Below, piece after piece: positions 13,001 through 24,525 of a stretch of 64,000 bases of DNA. A program made the position numbers and the translations under genes. The notes under the pieces were generated by a model. The model was not told where the DNA came from and searched no databases. It saw nothing but the letters and a program-made list of their open reading frames with translations. Position 1 is the first letter of the stretch; each line of letters starts with the position of its first letter. Source of the DNA: Camarhynchus parvulus (lineage: Eukaryota > Chordata > Aves > Passeriformes > Thraupidae); contig NC_044574.1 of assembly GCF_901933205.1 (NCBI RefSeq), positions 42,007,609 through 42,071,608 of the forward strand, written 5' to 3'.

Positions 13001-16000
13001 CACTGAAAGTCAAATCTCACCTTGTCTCCCTCTGCTGCCCCAGGTTTCTTTTCTCCCATCCCAATGAAGACTTACACCAACCAGTACCAGTTCGCTGCTT
13101 TTCTTCCTGGCTTTATTCCCTTTTCCTCCAAACACATTTCCAGATTTGAGATGCCCACTGCAATATTTTAAAAGCTTCCACCACTGCTCCAAACTTTTTT
13201 ATCTTGCCTGAAATCTGAAACACAACTATATTTTGCTACAGCTCACTCTTAGAAGAAATCCACAATGCATCGTAATGTAGGAAAGTACAAAAATACTGCT
13301 CGTAAGTATTTTAGAGGAAAGTGTAAAGATACTATTACAGAAAGATTTGTTTCTGTATTACAAAACAGCCATAGGCAGAAATAATTCCCAGTGAGTCTAT
13401 AGAAGTGACCACAGAAATTAGTACATATAAAAAAGTGCAAGTCCTGATATTTTTAAACCATGTTTCCTGCAATTTAAAAATAGTGGATATCATTTGTGGT
13501 TTTTTCTTTTCTTTTTTTTTCCTTTTAAAGCAGATAGATTCTTTCAGCACAGCACAACAAACCAATAATTTCTGAAGGCTATGTGTTGCATTGGCATGAA
13601 GCTCTGAGCCAGAGTAAGAAAAGTTTAGGTGGCTAAAGGCTAGGGAGGGATTAGTTGGAAATTGGGCCTCTGGAACACAATCTCTGCACTCCATCAAGAT
13701 AATTTACTGCCATCTTTGAAGATGAGCAGGCTGCAGACTGAAATCTAAGACTAAGCTACCAGGACAAGTTTCTGGCTGGAGAGCAAACACTCTGCTATGG
13801 GGGCAGGACCTGTCACACCAGCAGTGGATAAAAGGCACGTTGCCACGAGTATGAATTCTGAGGAACTGTCACTGTGTGTCCTGACACAGCCAATCACCAC
13901 ATATGCTATGGCAGCCCTGTGCAATTGGATGCAGCGAATGACCAACCTATTCCTTTTCACCTTTGTTCTTCCCAGGCTGTTCTTAGATTCACAGATAAAA
14001 CACATAGCTTCCATCTCCAATTAATGGTACCAGATCAAGCCTTTCCACACAAGATACTCAAGCACCAGAAATTATCATTATCTGACATGAAATCAACAGT
14101 GAAGAGTTAAAAAAAAATTCACTGACCGAACAAGAGGTATCCAATTCTAAGCTTTGACTGTAACACTGGTGGAACCAGCAAAAGCAGAACAACACAAACT
14201 TAGCAAAAAACATTACTTAACAACAAGTTCAATCATAACCAGCAGTTTGTACACAAACCAAAGCCTCAGCTATAGCCAAGGTACACAAATATCCCAGTTC
14301 AGTGTATGGTTTCAAACAAGGAGCCCAGACACAGCCACCATGAGGGAAGAATCTCCAGAAAAGGCATCCCGAGGGAAGGTGAGACCTAGTTCTTCTACAG
14401 GTTTACTATAGCTCTGAAAGTTAATGAAATTAAAAATAATGTCCAATTTTAATAGTATTACATTTATCACAAAATAGCCTAGTGTTAAAAAGAAGTATTA
14501 AATTAGCTTAGAAATACTCATTGACCATTTGACCTGAAAACACATTTTTTCTGCCTTTGGGATCTCATGACTTGGGCGTATAACAAAGCACAGAAGAAAA
14601 CCCAATCTACAGCTCTAAATTCCTGCATGGAACATCTGCAGTCATTGTTAAGTGGTCTCTGTGTTCATGAAGGAGAGAAGATGGAGCACCACTTCCTGAA
14701 AGTTCTTTATATTGCGCTACTGTTCACAGCTTTGCACGAAGGAGATGTTTTCTCTTTCAGACAAACATCACCTCCATATCCTCCTTTGGTCCCGAGCATT
14801 AGAGTGGCACATTCTTTTTTATCAGAATATTTTATAAAGAGATGTCTGTAACTGCCTATAAACACGGAATCCAGGAACCTATGACTGGCTATGTACAACT
14901 CTTTTCTAACCTGATCCTGAGGCAAAGTTACAAAGTCACAAAAGGAACAGAGTAATAACAAACTAAAAAAAATTTATAATTTATAACTGCTAGTTTACAT
15001 TTAGATTTCAAAATGTTGCACTTAGGACTCTTACATAAGAATTCTGTTTAAGAGCTATGCTTCTGACACAGAATTAGCATCTGAAATGCTAGCACAAAGA
15101 TTTTTTTTTTCCCATTTTAGCTGATAACTGTTTAAGAAATAAAATAAGTATTTCATACTTATGGGCTGCTCAGCAATGGAGAAATTAGATATGTTTGCAG
15201 TCACATTAAAATCTTCTTACTTTCCCTGCAGCATCTTTGTGAAATTTCATATGGGAGCCATTTTTTATATTTAAAGCCTTTATTTTGGGTAAGAGAAGTC
15301 AATTTTTTCTAAAACTTATGAAAGCAGAAGGTTCAGTTCTGAAATGTGTCTGTGCAAGTGGAGAGAGAGGAGGGGAGATAAAATGCAAACTTCTGGTGGG
15401 TTCCTGTCCTCTGAATTAAGAGAACAGATTAGTGTTACCCTTTTTATTTCTTCAAGCAAAGAGCAAAATACAGCGTAAGCAAAGAAGTGAGAAAGAAAAA
15501 GGACAAACATAGACAGTCATACACTCTTGCATAGAAACAGAAGCCTTGGTCCTAAAAATGCAGAGTATCCTACCTGCAATTCAAGAGATGAGAGGTGGAC
15601 AGAGTAGAAACAGTGACCAGTCACAGCCCATTGCAGGACACTCACATCAAGCTTGTTGTGCTGCAGTTGTGACTCACTGCATTTCTTTAATAACTCCCTA
15701 CATGCTTAAACTTGAATGACAAAAAGGATTTCAAACAGCAGAGCACAAAAATCTCTGCTAATATCTGAGTCTTTTTTTAATATATACATATATCATCTAA
15801 CAGACAGTTTCCTATAACTATTTCTATAGCTAGAGTTCATTTTTTACAGTGATTCCACATCTTTCAGGTTTCACACCTCGGAATGTCAAGCCTTCTGCCC
15901 CCAGCTGTGGAAAAGCAGGTCCTTGCACTGCTGGGCTGTGCCGTCAGGCAGCAGCAAGTTCACACACAGCAGCTGCCTCCTCCCACCCAAAACCCAGCCC

Positions 16001-16590
16001 TGCACAGGCACTGCAGTGTGTCTGCCATTCCCTAGGCTGGGTAGAATGTGGTCACCACAGCAAAGCTAACAAGGGCAGGAAAGGCCTGTGGAGAGCCCCA
16101 AAAGCCAGAGTTCCAAGCACTCACTGACACCTCTGAAGATGCAGAGTGAGTACTTCAAATTAACTTGACTAGTCCCATAGTTCTTGAGTTATTGAAAACG
16201 AAAATATTAAACCAATTTGTCTCAGAGCTTGAAAGGTTAGGTCCAATAAGTAAAACAGAGCACAGATGATGAATAGCTAAGGATATACAAGATACCAGAG
16301 ATATTATTTTTTAAAATAAATAGGTTTGTCAACATCTTTTAAAATAGCCTCTGTCCTAAATCAAATTTAGACAAAGGAATGCAAATCAGAGAACATTCTT
16401 AATCAGTGCTCTAACTACAAGATTAATGATTCATTTAAAACAAATGTCTACTGTGATAAAGTAAAATCTCATTATTTTAAGAAGCTGCCTTAGTCTATTT
16501 GATTACTCCACCTAATAGGAATGTAAATTAAATAACAAAACATAAAACTCATTTATCTTATAATTTTTACATTTAAAATAATATTGTTGT

Positions 16591-16660
16591 AAGCTGCTGC
16601 TGAGTAAATTAGTAATGAAACAGCTACACAATAGTTCCAGTTAAAAATCAGCAGCAGCTT
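16591..16660. repeat. 13-bp inverted repeat with 44-nt spacer
   Basis: AAGCTGCTGCTGA at 16591-16603 is the exact reverse complement of TCAGCAGCAGCTT at 16648-16660. The arms are GC-richer than the surrounding AT-rich DNA, so they stand out. No function is known. Confidence 0.7.
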
Positions 16661-17424
16661 GGTTTGCAACATAAGAGATAACAAAAACACAGCTTGCATA
16701 TCAATTGCATCTTTCAGTAAAATACACAAATAATAAAATGCTGGCCAGGATTATGACACTGGATTGAAACCTTTCAAGAGACAGGCCAGTAGATTCCCTT
16801 TATGCAGGGACCATGGTATTTTATCACTGCATCATATCTAATCAACACCCTATTGCAAGAAGCAACCTCAGTGTTTTCCCTCAAACAGCAGCTTTTTGCA
16901 CAGATGAAAATGCTTGTACAAAGGCTTTTGCCGATGTAGGTAATATTTCAGAGGGAAAGGAAATTGCGCTCTTAATGACGTTACCATTACAGAAATTTCA
17001 GTTCAGTGAAAAGCACGCTGGGGAGTCGATGGAAGGTCAAGCCAGTTAGAAGTCAAGTTCCTTGAAAGAACAGGGCTCTGAAGTTGAATTGTTTTCAGGG
17101 AGAAGCCTGCTGATAGGTCAATAGCTTGAGTTTTATAGCTGACAACATTCATGGAAAAAAAACTTCCAAGGTTGAAGTGGCTATGGACCACTGAACAACA
17201 AGATTGGGAAAAAAGTAGCTCTATAAGTCACAAAGTATGTAAGCTCCCCATTTACCAACTTTTTAAAGAATGCTACTTGCATGACTGGTAAGTAAAGCTG
17301 GGTAATGTATCTCTCAGAAACTGCTGAAATACAAAATAAAATTATAATGTTTTACAAGAAAATATGAAATCTTAAGATCATATAAAAGTTGCTTGATGTT
17401 CTAATAGATTACAAAATTTCTTAA

Positions 17425-17520
17425 GTTGAAAAGATTTTAAAGACCATCTGACTTGTTTGCCATGGGCAGGGGCATCTTTCATTTGCAATTTACCCATCCA
17501 ACTACCAACACAGAATTAAA
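17425..17520 (-). repeat. Short, old CR1 LINE fragment, antisense
   Basis: The stretch 'ttgaaaagattttaaagacc' followed by 'atctgacttg' and 'catgggcaggggcatctttc' resembles the reversed CR1 3' segment just inside the tail. It is short and diverged, so the call is tentative. Confidence 0.5.
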
Positions 17521-19529
17521 AATTAGGAGAAAGACAGGCAAACATCAAGTGAAATCTTCAGATTTCAGACTCATCCATACAGATTCTTAAACTGTTAGCA
17601 AAACTTACATCATATATGAAGCAAGAATCATTTCCAGTGTTATAATCTCAGTGATCTTGTCTGGAATATGCAAGCCCATGTGGGCACCTTCACATAGCAT
17701 CCACAGAAATTCTTCTTTTCCCTAAGCATGGTGAAAGAAAGAAATGGGAAAAATCTTTGAAAGTACTCTGAAAGTATTGAAAGTATTCATACCATTCACT
17801 TGTTCCTCAGTAAGTGATAGCACTTATAGCACTCTTGCAGATAAAGTTTAAAAATAAAAATTGGGAAGTGGAGCTGGAGTCAGTCCATAGCCGATTTTTA
17901 CTTTCTCAACTATCTTCCACATATGAATAAATTAGCAAGTCCTTTCAAAGTACTAATGAAAAACCCTGTTTCCTCCACTTTCATAATCATAAGAGATATA
18001 TTAATAACTTTTCACTCCAACTGGGTAGGGCTCCCCATCTGCAGCTTCACAGCCCTTGATTGAATTCACAAGGTACTATTTGTGTATTCAGATCAGAAAT
18101 CTGATTGCCATCTGTATGCACTGATTAGTTAGTGATCAAATAAGGTGCAAAATATATTCAAGTATGCAAATCAAGTATACTCTTTGCCCAAATACCAAAG
18201 GCTCAGTTATGCATGGCCGCCTGAAATGTGTCCTTTATGTTACACCATTTGCATAGCTTTACTTTTCATCACCATCTCAGGGAATTGCACTGCTATTACA
18301 AAGTTAGCACGTTGATGTTGGACAAACACTGCACTAGTTTGTTAGAACCCAACAAGGACTGTTATTAGCAAAATAAGACATTTTAGTTGTTTTAGGTTTC
18401 CATGCCGCAGTCTTGCTAGAGGCAGGATTGTCTTAAATTACTTCCTTTTCACAGAAACAGAAAACTGCAGCAGGCATAAACTCAGTAAATAAGAAAACCA
18501 GGTGAAAAATGAATACTGAAGTCAACAGTATTGCAGTCAACCAGATGTACTTGATTTCTATACCTGATTTTACAAAATCAGGCAAAACTCACTGCTGAAA
18601 CCACACAATAGTGATATGGGAAAGTGTGTTTGTGGGAATTGAGAGGTACTAAGAACACTCTAAGAGTTTATTCTCTGCCTTGTGGCCTTTACATCACCAG
18701 GATGACAACTTTTTTTCCAGGTCTTTCTAAAAACATCTGACTTGGCCTCATTTTTGAGAGCACAAAATATCCACAAGCATGAGAAGTGACTGTGCATCAG
18801 CAGAAGTCATGCATGGCAACCTCCTGCCAGGCCTTAAGTGCAGTTAGCTCAGAAAGCATTCTATGTCAAAACTATATACATCCCTGACCTTTCCTGCTCC
18901 TGCAAACCAAGCTAAATTCATTCTACCATAAAGTAGTTGTTCAAATAAGAACAAAACTTTATGCACAAAAGCACAGCATTTGATCTATTATTTTCTCCCT
19001 TCTCCTCCTTTGGTGCTAGTGCTAAGAGAAAGCCAGAAATTCCTCAGTGGGTTAGTTTAAGGAAAACATTCATTAATCGTTTCTTTTTTTTCGTTTTTAC
19101 CTTCACTTGTTATTTTGAGAAATTTTGTACAAATCAGTGTAAGATATAATCACAAAAGAAATTATCTGAAGGCAATTCAGAATGTGAAATGTATGTCTAT
19201 ATAATACACTAATTAAACATTGACACCTAATATTGATTTTGATGTAAAAAGTGAAAAACAGCAAGGCTGAAAATAGTGTAAGTTCCTTAACGGTGGCAGA
19301 GTCACAGAGCTCAAGACAATCCATCAATTTATTATTTTTTTAATAAGTACATGTAAGTTTGTACAGTTCCCTTCTTTTAGTCTAACATATACTAAGCAAA
19401 AAAAGAAGCAGAGTTTTAGCAGACATTATATTTATAAGCTATATACCCTGCTATTTTTTCTCACTAATAACTTTACTACAAGAAGAGGGAAAGCAACCTA
19501 TTCCTCTGAATAAATACTGCCTTCCCTGG
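17521..19529. other. Intergenic DNA, no gene recognised
   Basis: AT-rich sequence. I see no exon, RNA gene or transposon that can be supported. The last bases (19525-19529, CCTGG) are the left copy of the target-site duplication of the adjacent LTR. Confidence 0.55.
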
Positions 19530-20076
19530 TGTGCTGGGTCTGTCTGGGATGGAGTTAATCCTGAGTAAAGCCCATATCATGGTGTATTTTGGACTTGTGA
19601 TTAAACTAGTGTCATAAACACACCAGTGTTGTGACTTTCACAGCACCATGGTTTTCTTTTCACTACTCTGCCCACCTCAGCAAGTAGGCCAGAGGTGTGA
19701 CATGAGGCTGGAAAGGGACACAGTTGGGACAGCGGACCCAAACTGACCAAAGGGACGTTTCCTACAATATGCCATCATGCTCTGCAATAAAAGCTCAGGG
19801 AAAGAAGGAGGAAGATGGGGCTTCTAGCTATGGCTTTAATTTTCCCAACCAACCATCATGTGTGCTTGCTTTTCAGGAATTGGATGGACTTCAGCCTGCC
19901 AACAACAAATAGGGAATATAATTCTTATTTGCTATTCTGCTTGCACATGCAGCAGCTTTGCTGCTTCATCTCAGCCCAGAGTTTGCCAGCCTTTGCTCTT
20001 CTAGTTCTCTCCTCTGTGCCACTGTGGGGCAAGTGGCTGCGTGGGTGCTTAGCTACTGGCCAGTTGACCTGTGACA
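19530..20076 (+). mobile_element. Solo LTR of an avian endogenous retrovirus, with 5-bp TSD
   Basis: The element begins TGTGCTGGGTCTG and ends in TGTGACA, giving the TG...CA termini expected of an LTR. It is flanked on both sides by CCTGG (19525-19529 and 20077-20081), an exact 5-bp duplication. Its length is 547 bp. Internal landmarks fit a common bird LTR family as I remember it: 'gggatggagttaatcc', 'acccaaactgaccaaaggga' and AATAAA at 19786-19791. No gag, pol or env frame or second LTR is nearby, so this is a solo LTR left by recombination between the two ends of a provirus. A 5-bp duplication fits class III (ERVL-like) elements; the family name is not certain. Confidence 0.85.
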
Positions 20077-22224
20077 CCTGGACACACTCAGAGACACTGT
20101 TCCCACCATTACACTCCCTGTGCTTCTACTCACGTTTGGGAATTCTGAATAAAGACGACAGATTGTGACATTTCTTTTCCTTTTAATCTAACATTCTCGT
20201 TGCTGTTTAAAGGGCAGGGATGAAGATCCAATTTAGAATCTGCAAAAAAAAAGATAAATATCTCTAAAAACCATGAAACATGGATAACGCCTACTCTCAG
20301 CTACTTAAAGGCAGCACTGTGAAGTCATCATGCTCAACAACTGATTAAGATAGCTGATGAAAATTATCTAGTGCAGATAGTATGAATACCTCTGAGGCAT
20401 ACAGTCCTTTATACATTATGAAACCTTTAGAATTTGACTGAATTATTAACAAACAACTGAGAAAAAATGAATTTACCTAAGTGATGAGTTATAAAACTGG
20501 GCCTAAGACTGTGAAGCTGTGATCTAAAGCTTCCTGCATGTGTTTGAAAAATATTGTAGAAAATACTAAAACAAAAGCAAGATATATATATAATTTTTTG
20601 CCATCTCTTGTTAAAGCAGAGGTTACATGTTAGCTACACACACACATAACTGGGCATAGAGGCTGTACCCAAGTACAAAACAGGCTCTTAGTGAAACCAT
20701 GCAAGGAAATAAAAATACAACAGGAGGTTGGAGTCACTAGAACAACACACACTTCATATATAACAATTCTACAGTTCTCCAAAGAGCTCAAATCAAAAAT
20801 TTCCCCTTTAATAAAAAAAGAACTTTTCTTTTTCTGTCAAAACAAACAAGGACAAATAGAATAAAGTATCATCTTGGTTACAAGACAAATTGTCCATTAC
20901 ATCAGATCATACAGTGATAACCTGTTCCCCTAAAACAAGTTTAACTATTCTGCTAAGATAAGTTAATGAATTCTGTCCCTTTTCACATTTCGTTTTCCTC
21001 ATCTTTATTGGATCTCCCAAGTACAAATGATGTGGACATGACTCTCATCTTTTTCAGTAATACCACTATTTTTGACTCTCATCTTTTTCACTAATACCAC
21101 TATTTTTGACTCTCATCAGAAAATTATGTAAACAAATAACTAGGTAAAAAAAAAATCCATGTCCTGATTTTTGCTGGTGTAAAAAATAAACAATTCAGAT
21201 GATTTAATTTCTATAGCCTTAAACAACAATTTAAATAATCCTGTTATTGTCAAAATTATATGCATTATTATTCAGGTGAGCATTAAAAAGTATCATATTT
21301 ACTTTGTATGCAAGAAATTCATTACTTTAAGATAGGAACTGGGTACTTTTTCATTGAGACTGGGGTCTTCATGAAAAGTGGCACCAGCATAAAAGCCCTC
21401 ATTTTCTTTGAGAAGCAGTAGCAATCAGGAGGAGAAGCTTCAGATGGGCTCAAGCACAGTATCAATTCACATGACAATTTTCACCTCCAGCCTATGTGTA
21501 TTATGCACCTCTTGGTGAATAAATCCACAGAAAGCGATATTTGTCCTGTTAAGGACAAATAACCCACATATTCCAATTCAAATCCTATACTTTAATCTAC
21601 GTAATGGAAAAAGGTTTCAAGAACTCTACGTTTTTTTCAAGTGCTCCTAGTACCTTATTACCTAAAAATACACCCTCACCTCCCCCGCAAAAACCCCAAC
21701 ACTAAGAAATGTTCTCATCTTGCTTAATGGAAGAGACTATCAGAAACTTTAGGGCAAAACTTAGCAATAAAGTCCAATTGCTCTGTGATACTCTAGCATA
21801 AAATGTCAGCTTCAACACAAGGGCAAGTGAACCCACTCAATTTCTGGTGAAAGCTGAAGTTTGAAGGCGTACACTGAGATGGACAGCAGACCTCTCTAAT
21901 GCATCCATTGGTGGAAAGTCATTTTCTCTTTCTTACCTGTCTAGAGAGAGACAGAGCTGTTGGCTCAAACAACAGTGACTGAACATTTTTTCACTCTAGT
22001 GTACTCTGATAAATAAAGGCTACATGCAACTGAGACAGGAATGAGCTTTCTCAATCAGTACCTCAGGTTGCTTTGAAAGATCCCCTTTGAAACTCAGGGC
22101 AAACCTTTTGCTGAATAATATCTATGAGTAAAATTTTCCACCATTTCTGGCAGACTACAAAATAAAAATCAGAAATAAGAATCAGAATAAGAACAGATTG
22201 AAAACCTCTCATGAGATCAAATTT
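20077..22224. other. Intergenic DNA with a 34-bp tandem repeat, no gene recognised
   Basis: AT-rich sequence with no supported exon. It holds a 34-bp tandem repeat (21039-21117) and a 10-bp perfect hairpin (21538-21561, arms TATTTGTCCT and AGGACAAATA, loop GTTA). The rest shows nothing I can name. Confidence 0.55.
21039..21117. repeat. 34-bp minisatellite, 2.3 copies
   Basis: The unit starting TGACTCTCATC begins at 21039, 21073 and 21107, giving two full copies and a partial third. The two full copies differ by a single base (cagtaatacc versus cactaatacc), which implies a recent local duplication. Confidence 0.9.
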
Positions 22225-22860
22225 GCCTAGCTGAGGTTCTCTTCTCGAGTTCTGAATATCTTTGAAGGTGGAGATTACACAATCACTCTCGTATTTAATG
22301 TCTGACCACCCTCAAGGCAAAATTTTTTCCTACTATTGAATTGGGTTTACCTCGTTGCAACTTCTCTCTGATGCCTCTTGTTCTGTCATTGTGCACCTAC
22401 CAGAAGAGCTTGGCTTCCTGCCTCTTGTTCTGCCATTGTGCACCTACCAGAAGAGCTTGGCTTATTCTTCCCTGTAACTACCCACCAGACAGTTTAGGAC
22501 AGCAACAGCCTCTTTTCTTCTTCAGGCTAAACAATCCCAGCTCTCTCAGGCTCTCCTTGTACATGATTTGTCCTAGCATCCCAGTGGCCTTTCTCTGGAC
22601 TCACTCCAGTATATCTATGTATTTCTTGTACTGGGGAGCCTAGAGCTGAACACAGGATTTCAGATGCAGTCTCACAAGCATGAAACAGAGGGAAATAATC
22701 ACTTCCCTCCACCTGCTCTCCATGCCCTTGCTTTTTAGTCTAACATGCAGTTGGCCTTCTTTATTGAGAGGATACATCACTTCCACATGTTCAGCTTGTC
22801 CATAGGGACACCTAAATGATTTTCTGCAGTTCCACGTCTCGAGACTGGACTGTTATAGCT
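22225..22860 (-). repeat. CR1 LINE fragment with an internal 47-bp duplication, antisense
   Basis: On the + strand the order of segments is that of a reversed CR1 3' region: 'gaccaccctcaaggcaa', 'gcctcttgttctgtcattgt', 'agaagagcttggctt', 'ggctaaacaatcccagctct', 'gtggcctttctctggact', 'cttgtactggggagcc' and 'gcagttggccttcttta'. The copy is old. A 47-bp segment is duplicated in tandem at 22372-22465, covering the 'cctcttgttctg...gagcttggctt' part. Both the consensus resemblance and the duplication are read by eye. Confidence 0.85.
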
Positions 22861-24249
22861 TGATTCCTGTAGACAGTAAACTCATCTTCATTGTTTATGT
22901 TTTTAAGAGTATCTGGGCTACAGTATCTCATCTTTGAGCACTTCACACTGCCATAACTCTTCACAGCAAACCAGACAAGCCCTGTTTATTGCTCTACTCT
23001 AGCACAGCACGTAAGCACTAAAGGCAAACAAAACCTTTTCATAAGCCAAAAAAACCTTGGCTTTTCAACCAAGGCCAAGACGGTGCTGGCAGAAAGCAAA
23101 GTCACTGTGTATCACCTCATAAATCCTGGACTCAGCTCACATTCATATGGAGCTAGGAAAAGGCTGCTATGAGTCATCTCTCAAATGCTCTAAGGTTACA
23201 CCAACCTGAGTGCCCTCATAGCATCCCCTAACAGCCGCAAAATAAGCATTTGGAACTTTTGTTTGTGAACATACTATCATTTACTTCCTCTTCATTGTCC
23301 TGGTCCTTTGCTATGTGATGAACAGAAAGTAGTATTTCTTAGTTTTCATTTGGCTCAGAAAAACAGTCTCTGCCATGCCACTGGGTGTCTAACCACTAAA
23401 TTATGTAATTAATCCTATGGAGGAGGGGCTGGAAGTAGTACTTCATTATGAGCAGACACCAAATCTCAGCCTCATTTTCTTTGCACTGTTTACCTCAATA
23501 TAAAGATCAATGTATCTGTAAGCAGAAGTTAGAATGATATATAACACCATGCATTGAAAATTTTGCTTTGGAAAAACAAATGCAAAGCATTTGTTATTGT
23601 GATTTCCTGCTGTAGCTTACCAGAAGCAGAATGATCTTACCAGCCCAGTATCAAAACTGAATTCCTGATTCTTTACTCCTTTACAGCCTGTGTTCCAATA
23701 CATCTGTAAACAATGGGAGTAAAATGCTACCATTTTAGCAAGACACATTTTCTGCTTTTGGCAAAGAGTGAAATCTGTAAAGCATCCCAAACATTTTGCC
23801 AAGATCTTGATCTCTAGTCATTGCTGCTGTTACACCTGAAATGGATTTTTACTGCTAAAACACAACTTTTTGAGACCATAGTTGAGCTTCCATGAAGATT
23901 TAGTAAAATACTCCTAAGGCAGCACTGAGGAATAATTACAACAATTAAGTATGGACACATCAGCTATCAAAAAATAGTGGAATGGTCATACGGTGCTGAC
24001 TCCCACTTCTTACCTCTTCTTCTACTAATGCATGTAAAAAGGAAAAAAATATGACTCTCTTTCTTGCCATCTTATAGTCAAGTGCCTGAGTCAATAAAAG
24101 TTGTGCATTAACTATGATATGTCACAGAGTCACAAATAGGACAGCAGTAAACCCCTGCATTGAACACTTTGAAATGTATTACAGACTGGTGATAATATTA
24201 AAGGATTTGAGAAGACAAGAGATCCAGAAGAAAATTCAACAGTGTGCAC
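22861..24249. other. Intergenic DNA, no gene recognised
   Basis: No exon, RNA gene or transposon could be supported. Only short, unremarkable open frames are present. Confidence 0.55.
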
Positions 24250-24525
24250 ATGTAGAACTATAGAATAGCCTGGTTTGGATGGGACCCACAAAGATCATCC
24301 TGAATCCACACAGGACCACCTGGAAGTTAAACCTTATATCTAAGAACAAACACCTATTTAACACCAACAGGCTTGGGGCCATGATCACTACCTGGAAGAT
24401 CCTATTCTAGTGCTTGTCCTAGTGCTTGACCACTCCCTCAGTGAAGAATTTTTCCTAATAGTCAATCTAATCTTACCCTTTCACAGCTTCAAGTCATTTC
24501 CTCACCTATAACTTTCATAATCAGA
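24250..24525 (-). repeat. CR1 LINE fragment, antisense, old
   Basis: The reversed CR1 tail region is recognisable from 'tatagaatagcctggtttgg' and 'acccacaaagatcatcc', followed by 'agtgcttgaccactccctca' and 'tgaagaatttttcctaata', which match the usual CR1 order. The copy is strongly diverged and has small internal changes, including a short repeat of 'cctagtgcttg'. Confidence 0.75.

Larger units (their letters stand above)
9866..17424. other. Intergenic DNA, no gene recognised
   Basis: The longest open frame is 145 codons on the - strand (10682-11119). It matches no family I recognise, lacks splice or promoter context, and is treated as chance. A cluster of p53-type half-sites (10025-10096) and an inverted repeat (16591-16660) are listed separately. 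An A-rich stretch lies at about 11674-11719. Around 15870-16130 the DNA is locally richer in GC but shows no exon I can support. Confidence 0.55.

Noticed and set aside
14567..14851. 94-codon open frame with a hydrophobic middle segment
   Set aside because: It looks superficially like a small secreted or membrane protein, but there is no supporting context or family resemblance.
15849..16127. 92-codon frame in a locally GC-richer patch
   Set aside because: Low-complexity Ala/Ser-rich composition, no splice sites or homology recognised.
19724..20168. Open frames of 62 and 117 codons overlapping the LTR
   Set aside because: They lie in and just beyond a solo LTR, which does not encode retroviral proteins; no gag, pol or env segment seen.
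22341..22712. 100- and 61-codon open frames
   Set aside because: They lie inside an old CR1 copy and include its tandem duplication.
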